A DNA stretch of 64,000 nt from Polaromonas sp. (GCA_028291985.1 JAQGNE010000054.1:1-64000); one strand, 5' to 3'. Positions 9,359-19,407 are shown, numbered from the stretch's first letter. Made by a program: numbers and translations. Notes: generated by a model from the sequence alone, not told the origin.

Positions 9359-10600
9359 TCAGTTCGGGTTGTCGAACCGGTCACCGACCTCGACGCCGTC
9401 GGTTACCTGCAGGATCAGCGCATACGAGAGTTGCTCAAAGGTGCGAAACACCATCAGCAAGCCGTTGCGTTCGTTGGGCAGCTTGATCTGCGGACGTGCG
9501 CTGTCGGTCTTGTCGGCCAGGCGTTCGCCGTCCTTGCGAATCGCCAGTACATGCCCGCGCTCCAATCCATCACGCGTGCCGCGGTTGACCACCACCACCT
9601 GGTTGGCTGAGGCGTATGTCACGGCGCTGCCATAGATCGACACAATGCGGCCTTCCATCGGCTTGGTTGGCGCATGCGGCACATAGCTCACCATCTCGCG
9701 CGCCGGCTCGGGTATCAGGCGGTCGCCTACCCGCATTTCTTCCTTGGCGGCCACGATGTCGATGGTGGCCGGAATGATCTCGGTCTGCACCTTGCCATCG
9801 GCATCGGTTCTCGAACGGACAGACTCGCCGCGGATGATTTCCGCCTTGCCGACATACTGCGCCTCGTAACCCAGAATCGCGCCGGTGCCCGGGTCTTTCA
9901 GTGGTGTGGCATTGCGAAACACGCGGTAGTCGATCACTTCACCCTTGGCGTTGCTCAGGGCCTTGCCGCTGTTGCCTTCGTACTGGCCGCGCCCATAAGC
10001 CCGGTCGCCACGGCTCAGCAGAACCCGGCCTTCCTGCGTGGCCACGATGCGTGGCGCGTTGGCAAATGCAGGTCCGTCAACAATCAGGGGTTCGGCCAGA
10101 AACGGCTCGATCACGTTGGCAGCAAGCGTCGGTATTGACGCGTCGGCCAGCGACTCGTATCGGGTGCGTGGCGACACCCGCACCGTGTCTGTCGGCGTGT
10201 TGCCGCCAGCGCCGGCCATGCGGGTGCGCAGGATGGCGCGGCCGCTGGATTTGTCCAGATACAGCTGCTGGCCAGGGTAGATCAGGTGCGGGTTGCGGAT
10301 GTCCTGCAGATTCATGCCCCACAGTTCTGGCCAGCGCCAGGGTCCGCGCAGAAAAATGCCGGAGATGGCCCAGAGCGTGTCGCCGCTTTTGACGGTGTAG
10401 CTGTCAGGCGCGTTGGGCGCAAGTTCTGCCAATGCAACGCCGCTTTGCGCGACCTGCGTGGCGGTAGCCTTCTGGTCCGCAGTGATCGGGAAATTCTGTG
10501 CCTGCAGGCCGCAGGTCGCGCCAGCCAGGGCCAGCGCTGCTGCGATACGGCCTGCATGGGACAAGGGTTGACGCGAAATACCTGCGGAATTTTTGTGCAT
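9359..10600 (-). CDS. LysM peptidoglycan-binding domain protein
   Basis: This 413-residue exported protein starts with a signal peptide (basic start, hydrophobic AAALALAGATCG, likely cleavage near AQA at about 35). A LysM domain follows at about 67-115 (SYTVKSGDTLWAISGIF then NPHLIYPGQQLYL), which binds the peptidoglycan glycan chain. The rest is a beta-rich region of unknown function found in the proteins always encoded next to dprA in betaproteobacteria. A GAGGAG sequence precedes the ATG. It is divergent from def, with about 185 bases between the two genes that must hold promoters for both sides. Confidence 0.93.
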   Translation of the reverse strand: MHKNSAGISRQPLSHAGRIAAALALAGATCGLQAQNFPITADQKATATQVAQSGVALAELAPNAPDSYTVKSGDTLWAISGIFLRGPWRWPELWGMNLQDIRNPHLIYPGQQLYLDKSSGRAILRTRMAGAGGNTPTDTVRVSPRTRYESLADASIPTLAANVIEPFLAEPLIVDGPAFANAPRIVATQEGRVLLSRGDRAYGRGQYEGNSGKALSNAKGEVIDYRVFRNATPLKDPGTGAILGYEAQYVGKAEIIRGESVRSRTDADGKVQTEIIPATIDIVAAKEEMRVGDRLIPEPAREMVSYVPHAPTKPMEGRIVSIYGSAVTYASANQVVVVNRGTRDGLERGHVLAIRKDGERLADKTDSARPQIKLPNERNGLLMVFRTFEQLSYALILQVTDGVEVGDRFDNPN

Positions 10601-10785
10601 TTGAAAGGCTCCTCGGCCTGGCGTGGCTGGTCAGCAGGAGCCGCAGCCTTTTTTGTCTTGATAGATCACAATCGATTTTGTACCTAAGCTCTTGTTTAGG
10701 CAACGAAAAGCCGTTTTGCCAAGCCCCCACTCAGGGGAAAACCAAGAAAATTAGCGAAAATAGCGACATCTGATTGTTTGTACCT

Positions 10786-11307
10786 ATGCCCCAATTGAAC
10801 ATTCTTCGCTATCCCGATCCCCGCCTGCACACGGTTGCCAAACCGGTGGCCCAGGTGGATGACCGCATCAAAAAGCTGACGCAGGACATGCTGGACACCA
10901 TGTATGCCGCCGAAGGCATCGGGCTTGCCGCCACCCAGGTCAATGTGCATGAACGCGTGATCGTCATCGATGTCAGCGAAGAGCGCGACAAGCCGCTGGT
11001 GCTGATCAACCCCGAAATCGTCTGGGCCAGCCTGGAGACCAAGATCAATGACGAAGGCTGCCTGTCGGTGCCTGGCATTTATGACGGGGTCGAGCGCGCA
11101 ACCTCCGTCAAGGTCACGGCCCTTGATCTGAAGGGCGTGCCGCAAACCCATGAGGCCGGTGGCCTGCTGGCGGTGTGCATCCAGCATGAGATGGACCATC
11201 TGATGGGCAAGGTATTTGTTGAATACCTGTCGCCACTCAAGCGCAACCGCATCAAGACCAAGATGCAGAAGGCCGAAAAAGCCGAGCGGGCCGAAAAGGT
11301 CGCCTGA
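10786..11307 (+). CDS. def: Peptide deformylase
   Basis: This iron or zinc hydrolase removes the formyl group from the N-terminal methionine of new proteins. All three active-site motifs are present: [17 protein letters not shown] (metal-binding Cys) and the HEMDH metal and catalytic motif. I place the start at ATG 10786 ([15 protein letters not shown]), which matches the family start; a TTG 12 bases upstream is less likely. The product has 173 residues and ends in a lysine- and alanine-rich tail. It lies upstream of fmt, its partner in formyl-methionine metabolism. Confidence 0.97.
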   Translation: MPQLNILRYPDPRLHTVAKPVAQVDDRIKKLTQDMLDTMYAAEGIGLAATQVNVHERVIVIDVSEERDKPLVLINPEIVWASLETKINDEGCLSVPGIYDGVERATSVKVTALDLKGVPQTHEAGGLLAVCIQHEMDHLMGKVFVEYLSPLKRNRIKTKMQKAEKAERAEKVA

Positions 11308-11312
11308 CATCG

Positions 11313-11337
11313 ATGGGGGCCGCTTGGCCGCTTTTTT
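11313..11337 (+). terminator. Possible terminator after def
   Basis: A short GGCC-GCTT-GGCC hairpin is followed by a run of seven T. The stem has only four pairs, so it is a weak candidate. Since fmt starts about 110 bases later, it may only partly separate the two genes. Confidence 0.35.
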
Positions 11338-11352
11338 TAGCGTTTCAGGCCG

Positions 11353-11399
11353 CTAGCCCAGTAGACATAAGCGCATGCAGCTATTAAAATAGTAGCAAA
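11353..11399 (+). repeat. Palindromic repeat, family 1, def-fmt spacer copy
   Basis: This copy has the two family parts: a left block CTAGCCCA and a right dyad AGCTATTAAAATAGTAGCAA. It lies in the def-fmt spacer. The family occurs about eleven times in the window, complete or partial. Confidence 0.7.
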
Positions 11400-11443
11400 G
11401 CGCACCAGAGGTTTGTTCCCCAGCATTCGAAAGCCGGCCCGAT

Positions 11444-12406
11444 TTGAAAGTCATTTTTGCGGGAACCCCCCAATTTGCCCGCGCTGCCCTGCAGGCGCTG
11501 CTGGCGGCCGGCCATGACATCGCGCTGGTGCTCACCCAGCCTGACCGGCCCGCGGGACGCGGCCTCAAGCTGCAGGCGTCGCCGGTCAAGCAAGAGGCCC
11601 TGCAGCATGGCATTGCGGTTTGCCAGCCACGCAGTTTGCGTCTCGATGGCAAATACCCCGAAGATGCTGAAACGGCGCAGCAGGCCATTGCGGACGCCCA
11701 GGCGGATGTCATGGTGGTTGCCGCTTACGGGCTGATATTGCCGCAGTGGGTGCTTGATGCGCCCAGGCTCGGCTGCCTCAACATCCATGCATCGCTGCTG
11801 CCACGCTGGCGCGGTGCGGCACCGATCCACCGCGCCATCGAGGCGGGCGACCGTGAGACCGGCATCACCATCATGCAAATGGATGCGGGGCTGGATACCG
11901 GTGAGATGCTGCTCAAACAGGCAATCGGCATAGACCCGAACGACACCACCGGCAGCCTGCACGACAAGCTCTCAGCAATCGGTGGGCAACTGGTGGTGCA
12001 GGCGCTGGCGCAACTGGGCACGCTGCCCCGTGTAGCGCAACCGGCAGAAGGCATCACCTATGCCGGCAAGATCGACAAGCGCGAAGCCGCCATCGACTGG
12101 CTGCAGAGCGCACAGACCATTGTTCGCCGCATCCATGCCTTCAACCCGGCGCCAGGCGCCAGCGCCCTGCTCCTGGGCGAGACCATCAAGGTGTGGGCGG
12201 CCCAGGTTTCTGCCGAACTGCCGCCGCCGGGTTCGGTTTCAGGATCTATTCATGCTCTGACCACCGAATTTATTGGGGTAGTAGCTATGAATTCAATAGT
12301 AAACATCACGGAAGTCCAGCGACCGGGCGGCAAGCGCCTGCCGGTTTCAGACTTTCTGCGCGGCTGCGCCCTGCAGCCCGGCATGGTGCTGGGAGCGGCC
12401 AGCTGA
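11444..12406 (+). CDS. fmt: Methionyl-tRNA formyltransferase
   Basis: Fmt formylates initiator Met-tRNA using 10-formyl-tetrahydrofolate. The 320-residue protein starts at TTG ([15 protein letters not shown]) and has the hydrolase-fold motifs [11 protein letters not shown] and [17 protein letters not shown]. The C-terminal OB-like domain ends with [19 protein letters not shown]. Residues from about 270 to 287 are encoded by a copy of the palindromic repeat (12252-12303), which replaces sequence of similar length found in relatives. Its stop codon overlaps the azlC start (TGATG). Confidence 0.97.
   Translation: MKVIFAGTPQFARAALQALLAAGHDIALVLTQPDRPAGRGLKLQASPVKQEALQHGIAVCQPRSLRLDGKYPEDAETAQQAIADAQADVMVVAAYGLILPQWVLDAPRLGCLNIHASLLPRWRGAAPIHRAIEAGDRETGITIMQMDAGLDTGEMLLKQAIGIDPNDTTGSLHDKLSAIGGQLVVQALAQLGTLPRVAQPAEGITYAGKIDKREAAIDWLQSAQTIVRRIHAFNPAPGASALLLGETIKVWAAQVSAELPPPGSVSGSIHALTTEFIGVVAMNSIVNITEVQRPGGKRLPVSDFLRGCALQPGMVLGAAS
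12252..12303 (+). repeat. Palindromic repeat, family 1, copy inside fmt
   Basis: A degenerate but full-length copy lies in frame inside fmt: ATGCTCTGACC at the left, then GGGGTAG, then the right dyad AGCTATGAATTCAATAGTAA. It encodes part of the C-terminal domain without causing a frameshift. Confidence 0.55.
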
Positions 12407-13140
12407 TGTTCTGGAAGCTCGAAAATGTCAGTCATCCCGAGTTTCGGATCGGCGCCAGGGAAAGCGGGCCGCAGGTTCCGGGCATCGCCGCCTGGGGCTT
12501 GATGACAGGGGTTGCGATGGCCAACGCCGGCCTGAGCATGTTCGAGTCGGTGCTGATGACCCTGATCGTGTTTGCCGGCAGTTCGCAGCTGGCCGCACTG
12601 CCTTTGCTGATCGCCGGCGCGCCGGCCTGGGTGGTGCTGACCACGGCCTTCTGCGTCAACCTGCGCTTTGTGGTCTTCAGCCTGCACCTGCGGTCTTACC
12701 TGATGCACCTGCCCTGGCTGGAACGCATCACCCACGGCTACCTGATCACCGACATGACCTATGTCCTGTTCACCCGGCGCTTTGCGCAACCGGCGAGCGA
12801 GGACGCCGCGCGCATCGGACAGCAGGCCTGGCTGGCTGGCAATTGCTGCGTGACCTGGTGCAGCTGGATGTCGGCCAGCATCGTCGGCGTGGTGATGGCT
12901 AGCCTCATCCCGGTGGCCTGGGGCCTGGGCTTTGCCGGCATCCTGTGCCTGATCGGCATCATGTGCTCGCTGGCTTCCACGCGTTTGCGGCTGCTGTCCG
13001 CTGCTGTGGCGGCCACGGCGGCAGTGGTGGCCTACGCGCTGCCCTACAAGCTGAACATCGTGGTGGCGATTGCGGCTGCAGTGCTGCTCTGCCTGGCTGC
13101 CGAAAAGCTGCGCCCGCTGGCCACTGAGCGCGCGGCATGA
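12406..13140 (+). CDS. azlC: AzlC family branched-chain amino acid exporter, large subunit
   Basis: The product (244 residues, starting [13 protein letters not shown]) is a hydrophobic protein of the AzlC family, the large subunit of a two-part exporter of branched-chain amino acids. Family motifs include GLMTGVAMANAGLS, FAGSSQLAALPL and NLRFVVFSLHLRSYL. About seven membrane helices can be seen. The ATG overlaps the fmt stop codon, and the azlD start overlaps the azlC stop, so translation is probably coupled. The substrate is inferred from the family and is not shown by the sequence. Confidence 0.9.
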   Translation: MFWKLENVSHPEFRIGARESGPQVPGIAAWGLMTGVAMANAGLSMFESVLMTLIVFAGSSQLAALPLLIAGAPAWVVLTTAFCVNLRFVVFSLHLRSYLMHLPWLERITHGYLITDMTYVLFTRRFAQPASEDAARIGQQAWLAGNCCVTWCSWMSASIVGVVMASLIPVAWGLGFAGILCLIGIMCSLASTRLRLLSAAVAATAAVVAYALPYKLNIVVAIAAAVLLCLAAEKLRPLATERAA

Positions 13141-13484
13141 CGCCGCTGGACGGCCTGACCGACCTGCGCACTGTCGGCATCATCGTCGGGCTGGCGCTGG
13201 TGTCGGTGCTGACACGCTGCTTCTTCTTTTTGACCAACAAGACCTGGAGCCTGCCGGACTGGGCCCAGCGCGGTCTGCAGTACGCGCCGATTGCCGCGCT
13301 GTCGGCGGTGGTGCTGCCCGAGGTGGTGATGTCCCAGGGCCATCTGCTGGCCAGCTGGGCCGATGCAAGACTGTATGGCGCGGCGGCCGGCGCGCTGATG
13401 TTTTTCTGGCGGCGCGATGTGCTGCTGACCATCGCGGCCGGCATGTCCGTTTATCTGCCGCTGCATATCGGCCTTAATTGGTAA
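13137..13484 (+). CDS. azlD: AzlD family exporter, small subunit
   Basis: This 115-residue protein has four hydrophobic helices and the AzlD features LTRCFFFLTN near the start and ALSAVVLPEVVM in the middle. It is the small partner of AzlC and overlaps it by four bases (ATGA), as is usual for azlCD pairs. Together they would form an inner-membrane exporter of branched-chain amino acids. About 200 bases without a recognised gene follow before pgk. Confidence 0.88.
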   Translation: MTPLDGLTDLRTVGIIVGLALVSVLTRCFFFLTNKTWSLPDWAQRGLQYAPIAALSAVVLPEVVMSQGHLLASWADARLYGAAAGALMFFWRRDVLLTIAAGMSVYLPLHIGLNW

Positions 13485-13688
13485 TACGGCGCGCCGGCCA
13501 GGCGCATTAGTCCGAATGGCTCATGCCGCAGGGGCCAGTGCGACGGGCCTGCGAATTTACAATCCATGCCAAAGCGCGCAGCCAGCCCTGCGCGCTGCGT
13601 CGCTGCCGACTCGTCACGCCGGCATTCCTCTCATTCTTCTTTATTGCAACCGTCACGCACTGTTGCTGTCGTGACCAGGTCAAAGTCT

Positions 13689-14894
13689 ATGAACTTCATC
13701 CGTTTTTCCGATTTGTGCGCCAGCGGCCAGGTCACTGGCCAGCGCGTTTTCATCCGTGCTGACCTGAATGTGCCGCAGGACGCAGAAGGCAACATCACCG
13801 AAGACACGCGCATCCGCGCATCGATTCCCTGCATCCAGATGGCCCTGGATGCAGGCGCCGCTGTCATGGTGACGTCGCATCTGGGTCGCCCTGTCGAGGG
13901 GCAGTTCAAGCCTGCTGATTCGCTCGCGCCAGTGGCGCGTCGCTTGGGCGAGATGATGAAGCGCGATGTGCCGCTGGTCAGCGACTGGCTGGGCGGCGTT
14001 GACGTCAAGCCCGGTGATGTCGTGCTGCTCGAAAACTGCCGGCTGAACCCGGGTGAGAAGAAAAACAGCGAAGCCCTCAGCCGCCAGATGGCAGCGCTGT
14101 GCGACATCTTTGTGCACGACGCATTTGGCACCGCGCACCGCGCCGAGGCCTCAACCTACGGCATTGCGCAGTACGCCAGGGTTGCCAGCGCAGGCCCGCT
14201 GCTGGCCGCAGAAATGGACGCGATTGCCAAGGCCCTCACGGCCCCACGCCGGCCGCTGGTGGCGATCGTGGCAGGCAGCAAGGTGTCGACCAAACTGACC
14301 ATCTTGAAATCGCTGGCTGACAATGTTGACCAGTTGATCGTGGGCGGCGGCATTGCCAATACCTTCATGCTGGCCGGGGGCCTGAACATTGGCAAAAGCC
14401 TGGCAGAACCCGATCTGCTGGCAGAAGCCAAGGCTGTGATCGAGGCCATGAAGGCGCGCGGGGCGGCAGTGCCGATTCCGGTGGATGTGGTCACCGCCAA
14501 GTCGTTTGCAGCCGACGCGCCTGCTACCGTCAAGGCTGCGGCTGATGTGGCGGATGACGACCTGATTCTGGACATTGGCCCGCAAACCACCGCCATGCTG
14601 GCCGACCAGCTGATGGCCGCTGGCACCATTGTCTGGAATGGACCGGTGGGCGTGTTCGAGTTCGATGCGTTCTCGCGCGGCACCGAAGGTATTGCCCGCG
14701 CCATTGCGTCCAGCAGCGGGTTTTCCATCGCGGGTGGGGGCGACACCCTGGCAGCCATCGCCAAATACGGGATCGAGCAACAGGTGGACTACATCTCGAC
14801 CGGTGGCGGCGCATTCCTGGAAGTGCTGGAAGGCAAAACGCTGCCCGCTTTCGAGATTTTGCAAAAACGCGGGTCAAGCCAGCGCCAGGGTTGA
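13689..14894 (+). CDS. pgk: Phosphoglycerate kinase
   Basis: Pgk transfers phosphate between 1,3-bisphosphoglycerate and ADP in glycolysis and the reverse in gluconeogenesis. The 401-residue product starts at ATG 13689 ([10 protein letters not shown]). It shows the substrate-binding RADLNVP, the conserved [21 protein letters not shown] and the nucleotide-binding [10 protein letters not shown] and GGGDTLAA near the end. The frame stays open for 41 codons upstream, but that part does not look like the family. Pyk and fba follow on the same strand, giving a glycolytic group with separate spacers. Confidence 0.97.
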   Translation: MNFIRFSDLCASGQVTGQRVFIRADLNVPQDAEGNITEDTRIRASIPCIQMALDAGAAVMVTSHLGRPVEGQFKPADSLAPVARRLGEMMKRDVPLVSDWLGGVDVKPGDVVLLENCRLNPGEKKNSEALSRQMAALCDIFVHDAFGTAHRAEASTYGIAQYARVASAGPLLAAEMDAIAKALTAPRRPLVAIVAGSKVSTKLTILKSLADNVDQLIVGGGIANTFMLAGGLNIGKSLAEPDLLAEAKAVIEAMKARGAAVPIPVDVVTAKSFAADAPATVKAAADVADDDLILDIGPQTTAMLADQLMAAGTIVWNGPVGVFEFDAFSRGTEGIARAIASSSGFSIAGGGDTLAAIAKYGIEQQVDYISTGGGAFLEVLEGKTLPAFEILQKRGSSQRQG

Positions 14895-14958
14895 GGCCGC
14901 GGCAGCCCAGATGTTGGTAACCACGTGGTAACCCGCTGTGCTGTGCGGCGCTCTTGCA

Positions 14959-15004
14959 TTGATAGCGAATAGCCCTTGTATATGCCGGGCTAGAAGCACT
15001 TTTT
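14959..15004 (-). repeat. Palindromic repeat, family 1, pgk-pyk spacer copy
   Basis: Read on the minus strand this copy begins AAAAAGTGCTTCTAGCCC and continues with GGGCTATTCGCTATCAA. It lies between pgk and pyk, in the region where the pyk promoter should be. Confidence 0.65.
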
Positions 15005-15109
15005 ACGTGTAATTAATCAAGGTGTCCAAGGGTTTCCTTGCTGGTAAGTCTGTAACCTGTCAGTCCCTGTTTTCGTGCAAAATAAGAAACTAAATTACAG
15101 GAGCAAGCT

Positions 15110-16546
15110 TTGACACCACGCCGCGCCACCAAAATCGTTGCCACCCTGGGCCCCGCTTCCAGCGATCCGGCTTTGCTGGAGGCCATGATCCGCGCCGGCG
15201 TCAACGTGGTGCGGCTGAACTTCAGCCACGGCAAGGCCGAAGACCATATCAAGCTGGCCGGTGTGGTGCGCGACGCCTCGCAGCGCGCCGGCCGCGAGGT
15301 CGGCATCATGGCCGATCTGCAAGGCCCCAAAATTCGCGTCGGCAAGTTTGCCGAAGGCAGGGTTCAGCTGGTGGCGGGCGCCAAATTTGTGCTGGACGCC
15401 TCGCGCACGGAGCCCGGCGACTTGAAGGGCGTCGGTCTCGACTACAAGGAGCTGCCACGCGATGTGCGCGCGGGCGACGTACTCCTGCTGAACGACGGGC
15501 TGATCGTGCTGACGGTGGATTCGGTGCTGGGTGAAGAGGTCATCACCACCGTCAAGCAGGGCGGCGAGCTGTCCAACAACAAGGGCATCAACAAGCAGGG
15601 CGGCGGACTGACCGCGCCGGCGCTGACCGCCAAGGACATGGACGACATCAAGACGGCGATGAGCTTCCAGGCCGACTATGTGGCGGTGAGCTTTCCGAAA
15701 AACGCGACCGACATGGAAATGGCGCGCCAGCTGTGCAACGTGGCGGCTGCGCAGTTCAAGCACAAGCCGGGTTTGATTGCCAAGATCGAGCGGGCAGAAG
15801 CGATTCCGAACCTGGAAGAAATCCTGCGTGTGAGCGACGGCATCATGGTGGCTAGGGGCGACCTGGCGGTTGAAGTCGGCAACGCCGCGGTGCCGGCCTT
15901 GCAAAAACGCATGATCAAGATGGCGCGGGCGCAAGACAAGGTGGTGATCACCGCCACGCAGATGATGGAAAGCATGATTTTGAACCCGGTGCCGACACGC
16001 GCCGAGGTCAGCGACGTGGCCAATGCGGTGCTGGACGGCACCGATGCAGTGATGCTCAGCGCCGAAACGGCCGCAGGCCGCTTTCCGCTGGAAACCGTGC
16101 GCGAAATGGCCAACATCTGCCTGGAAGCTGAAAAGGCCGAGTACCGCGAACTCGACTCCGACTTCAAGGGCAAGACGTTTGCCCGCATCGACCAGTCGAT
16201 TGCGATGGGCGCGCTGTTCACTGCCAGTCACCTGGGCGCCAAGGCCATCGTGGCGCTCACCGACAGTGGTTCGACCCCGCTGTGGATGAGCCGGCACGAC
16301 ATCCGTGCGCCGATTTATGCGTTGACGCCGCGGCTGGCCACGCAACGCAAGATGACGCTGTTTCGTAATGTCAGGCCGCTCCTGATGGACCACAGCATCG
16401 ACCGCGACATGGCGCTGGAGCAGGCCGAAGGGCATCTGCTGCGCCGGCATATCGTGCAAAGCGGCGACGTCTATGCCATCACCTGCGGCGAGCCGATGGG
16501 CGCGCCGGGCGGCACCAACATGCTGAAGATTTGCCGGGTGGCGTGA
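15110..16546 (+). CDS. pyk: Pyruvate kinase
   Basis: This enzyme converts phosphoenolpyruvate and ADP to pyruvate and ATP. The 478-residue protein starts at TTG 15110, with CAGGAG just upstream, and opens with TKIVATLGPASSD. Key motifs are RLNFSHG, DLQGPKIRVG, the catalytic-lysine region LIAKIERAEA, MVARGDLAVE and TQMMESM. The C-terminal regulatory domain is present. The length is normal for the bacterial type II enzymes. Confidence 0.97.
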   Translation: MTPRRATKIVATLGPASSDPALLEAMIRAGVNVVRLNFSHGKAEDHIKLAGVVRDASQRAGREVGIMADLQGPKIRVGKFAEGRVQLVAGAKFVLDASRTEPGDLKGVGLDYKELPRDVRAGDVLLLNDGLIVLTVDSVLGEEVITTVKQGGELSNNKGINKQGGGLTAPALTAKDMDDIKTAMSFQADYVAVSFPKNATDMEMARQLCNVAAAQFKHKPGLIAKIERAEAIPNLEEILRVSDGIMVARGDLAVEVGNAAVPALQKRMIKMARAQDKVVITATQMMESMILNPVPTRAEVSDVANAVLDGTDAVMLSAETAAGRFPLETVREMANICLEAEKAEYRELDSDFKGKTFARIDQSIAMGALFTASHLGAKAIVALTDSGSTPLWMSRHDIRAPIYALTPRLATQRKMTLFRNVRPLLMDHSIDRDMALEQAEGHLLRRHIVQSGDVYAITCGEPMGAPGGTNMLKICRVA

Positions 16547-17267
16547 ACACCCCTATCGGGGCCCACTGCGTGTAGCCCCTTTTCTCCTTGGAGGGGACAT
16601 GCGCCTTGGGCCGGCAGAGCCGGACCCTGGCCCATGTTGGAATAATCGGACTGGCGGGGAAATCCCCCGGCGTTGCCGTTCCACGGAAGATGCCTTCGTT
16701 ATTGACCGGGCCCAAGAAGTGTTAACTTCGCACCGTTCGCCCTGATCCTTTGATACATCAGGAGAGGGCACGCAAACCTGTCGAAACACCAGCGCCGCGG
16801 GGGAACGCTTCGATAGGCTTTGCCTGCCCTGTCCTGAGCCTGTCCGGAGGATCAGCGCAAACGGTTGAGACGTCATCGGGCAGAAGCAACAGCTGAATCT
16901 GCCTCTCCTGCAGTTGCGTATCCTTGCTACCTATGCTGCTGACCGATTCAAAATTGCGTGCGCCTGGAGTCGGCCTTATTGGAGGATGTCAGCCATGTCA
17001 CGCTGGTAGCCTCGCTCGCGGCAGTGCTGCGCGGACGCGCACCGGTCCTGGACCGCATCAGCGCTTTTGTGGCTTCCTCGGCACGCTGAAGGCAGCGCGG
17101 CCGTACCCGTCGACTGGCGCTGTCCTACAGCGCTGCAAGGGGGGTAAACGCTAGAATTGGCGCGCTGGTTACATGACGGTTACCGCCTTGCGTACCAGCG
17201 CCAGGGGCTGCGAGCCGCCCGACATCGTCTCTTTTAGACCGCTTTTTTTCAACTACTAGGATCCTCC
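16547..17267. other. Gene-free spacer between pyk and fba
   Basis: I recognise no complete gene in these 720 bases. Positions 16569-16640 hold a weaker member of the family 2 repeat (GTGTAGCCCC, then ATGCGCCTTGGGCCGG). Around 16960-17090 a plus-strand frame reads like the tail of a degraded coding sequence (SALLEDVSHVTLVASLAAVL then RAPVLDRISAFVASSAR), without a start. The last 100 bases should hold the fba promoter; TAGAAT at 17152-17157 is a possible -10 element with no clear -35. Confidence 0.5.
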
Positions 17268-18332
17268 ATGGCACTCGTTTCGATGCGCGAACTGCTGGAC
17301 CATGCCGCCATCAATGGCTACGGCATTCCGGCTTTTAACGTCAATAACCTTGAGCAGGTTCAGGCCGTGATGGAAGCCGCTAAAGAAACCGGCGCGCCCG
17401 TGATCCTGCAGGCCAGCGCTGGCGCCCGCAAGTACGCAGGCGAGGCTTTCATCAAGCACCTGATCCAGGCGGCCATCGAGATGTACCCGCAGATTCCACT
17501 CGTCATGCACCAGGACCACGGGCAAAACCCGGATGTGTGCCAGGGCGCTATCGACCTGGGATTCTCGTCCGTGATGATGGACGGCTCGCTCGAGGGCGAC
17601 GGCAAGACCATTGCCAGCTATGAGTACAACGTGGACGTGACCAGAAAAGTGGCCCAGCTGGCGCACAAGGTAGGCGTCACCGTTGAGGGTGAGCTGGGCT
17701 GCCTTGGCTCGCTGGAAACCATGAAGGGCGACAAGGAAGACGGCCACGGCACCGACGCCACCATGACGCGCGAGCAGCTGCTGACCGACCCCGAGCAGGC
17801 GGCAGACTTTGTGCGGCAAACCCAGATCGATGCGCTGGCGATTGCCATCGGCACCAGCCACGGCGCCTACAAGTTCACCCGCAAGCCCACTGGCGACATC
17901 CTGGCGATTGACCGCATCAAGGAAATCCATCGCCGCATTCCCGGTACGCACTTGGTGATGCACGGCTCGTCATCGGTGCCGCAGGATCTGCTGGCCATCA
18001 TTCGCCAGTACGGCGGCAACATGAAGGAAACCTACGGCGTGCCGGTGGAAGAAATTCAGGAGGCCATCAAGCACGGCGTGCGCAAGATCAACATTGACAC
18101 CGACATTCGCCTCGCCATGACAGCCGCGGTACGCAAGTTCATGGCCGAGAACCCCGAGAAGTTCGACGCGCGTGAATGGCTCAAGCCTGCACGCGAGGCG
18201 GCCAAGCAGATCTGCAAGCAGCGCTATATCGAATTCGGCTGCGAAGGCCAGGGCAGCAAGATCAAGGGCCAGAGCCTGCAGGTTGTGGCGGCCCGCTACG
18301 CCAAGGGCGAGCTGGAGCAGGTGGTCCACTGA
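17268..18332 (+). CDS. fba: Class II fructose-bisphosphate aldolase
   Basis: This zinc enzyme cleaves fructose 1,6-bisphosphate into two triose phosphates and catalyses the reverse step in gluconeogenesis. The 354-residue product has the class II markers: [10 protein letters not shown] (catalytic Asp and zinc His), GVTVEGELG, the zinc-binding [10 protein letters not shown] and the phosphate-binding [11 protein letters not shown]. The start ATG follows an AGGATCC sequence. It has the length of the Calvin-cycle-type subgroup usual in betaproteobacteria. It is third in the pgk-pyk-fba row. Confidence 0.97.
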   Translation: MALVSMRELLDHAAINGYGIPAFNVNNLEQVQAVMEAAKETGAPVILQASAGARKYAGEAFIKHLIQAAIEMYPQIPLVMHQDHGQNPDVCQGAIDLGFSSVMMDGSLEGDGKTIASYEYNVDVTRKVAQLAHKVGVTVEGELGCLGSLETMKGDKEDGHGTDATMTREQLLTDPEQAADFVRQTQIDALAIAIGTSHGAYKFTRKPTGDILAIDRIKEIHRRIPGTHLVMHGSSSVPQDLLAIIRQYGGNMKETYGVPVEEIQEAIKHGVRKINIDTDIRLAMTAAVRKFMAENPEKFDAREWLKPAREAAKQICKQRYIEFGCEGQGSKIKGQSLQVVAARYAKGELEQVVH

Positions 18333-18377
18333 GGCTGCGTCTTCGCTGAAGCTCGCCGCCGATTCGCGATAATTCAC

Positions 18378-18410
18378 AGCCCGATGACTGCCCCGGTCAT
18401 GCGGGCTTTT
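18378..18410 (+). terminator. Terminator-like hairpin between fba and purC
   Basis: The arms AGCCCG-ATGAC and GTCAT-G-CGGGCT form an 11-pair stem with one bulge and a seven-base loop, followed by TTTT. It would end fba transcripts. A GATAAT at 18368-18373 lies just before it, so if that is the purC -10 element the hairpin would be at the very start of the purC message, 17 bases before the ATG. Confidence 0.6.
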
Positions 18411-18427
18411 CACTTTTACACCCCGAC

Positions 18428-19336
18428 ATGACCCCAGTACTGCACACCTCTGCCCTGACATCCTTGAGCCTGCTTGCCCGCGGCAAGGTGCGCGACAACT
18501 ATGCCGTCGGCAAGGACCGCCTGCTGATGGTGGCCAGCGACCGCCTGAGCGCCTTTGACGTCATATTGGGCGAGCCCATTCCTGGCAAGGGTGTGCTGCT
18601 GACGCAGATGGCGCTGTTCTGGTTTGCCAGGCTGGGCCACATCTGCCCCAACCATCTCACGGGCGAGGCGCCTGAAAGCGCTGTTACGGCTGATGAGGTG
18701 CCGCAGGTGGCCAGCCGCTCGATGCTGGTGAAGCGCCTCAAGCCGATACCGGTTGAGGCCGTGGTGCGCGGTTATCTGGCCGGCAGCGGCTGGTCTGAAT
18801 ACCAGGCTACACAGGCCGTGTGCGGCGTGGCACTGCCGCCGGGCCTGAAAAACGCCGGCAAGCTGCCCGAGCCGATATTTACCCCGGCTGCCAAGGCCGA
18901 GGTGGGCGAGCATGATGAAAACATCAGCTATGAGCAGGTCGTCAAGGTGGTGGGCTCCGAGCTGGCAGCGCAAATCAAAAAAATCAGCATCCAGATCTAC
19001 CAGGAGGCCGCTGCGTTTGCGCTGACCAAGGGCATCATCATTGCCGACACCAAGTTCGAGTTCGGGCTTGATGAAGACGGTACATTGACATTGATGGACG
19101 AAGTGCTGACGCCCGACTCGTCACGCTACTGGCCGATCGAAGGCTACGAAGCCGCGTATGCGCAAGGTGCCAATCCGCCGAGCTACGACAAGCAGTTTGT
19201 GCGCGACTGGCTGGAGGCGGTGCGCATCAACGGCAAGCCCTGGGACAAAACCCCGCCGGCGCCGCCGTTGCCGCCTGAGGTCATTGAGAAGACGGCTGCC
19301 AAGTATCAGGAGGCTTTGAGCCGCCTGAAGGGTTGA
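18428..19336 (+). CDS. purC: SAICAR synthase
   Basis: PurC joins CAIR and aspartate in the purine pathway. The 302-residue protein has the family motifs RGKVRDNY (ATP loop), [28 protein letters not shown] and [15 protein letters not shown]. The start is ATG 18428. It is on the same strand as purE-purK, but a minus-strand thioredoxin gene and a repeat-rich spacer lie between them. The usual purine order is therefore kept only loosely. Confidence 0.97.
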   Translation: MTPVLHTSALTSLSLLARGKVRDNYAVGKDRLLMVASDRLSAFDVILGEPIPGKGVLLTQMALFWFARLGHICPNHLTGEAPESAVTADEVPQVASRSMLVKRLKPIPVEAVVRGYLAGSGWSEYQATQAVCGVALPPGLKNAGKLPEPIFTPAAKAEVGEHDENISYEQVVKVVGSELAAQIKKISIQIYQEAAAFALTKGIIIADTKFEFGLDEDGTLTLMDEVLTPDSSRYWPIEGYEAAYAQGANPPSYDKQFVRDWLEAVRINGKPWDKTPPAPPLPPEVIEKTAAKYQEALSRLKG

Positions 19337-19352
19337 GAGGCTTTTTTTAAGT

Positions 19353-19407
19353 CTTTTAATGCTATAGCCCAGGTTTTACCTTGGCTGTTAGCTATTGATT
19401 TCGTAGC
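19353..19407 (+). repeat. Palindromic repeat, family 1, post-purC copy
   Basis: This copy reads CTTTTAATGCTATAGCCCA at the left and TTAGCTATTGATTTCGTAGC at the right. It is nearly complete and close to the copy at 30551-30608. Confidence 0.7.

Noticed and set aside
15095..16459. 454-codon minus-strand frame opposite pyruvate kinase
   Set aside because: It mirrors the pyk codons and is rich in His, Gln and Arg without known motifs; pyk itself has every catalytic motif.
16924..17154. 76-codon frame in the pyk-fba spacer
   Set aside because: The composition is that of a random GC-rich frame; another frame of the same region looks slightly more protein-like but also lacks a start.
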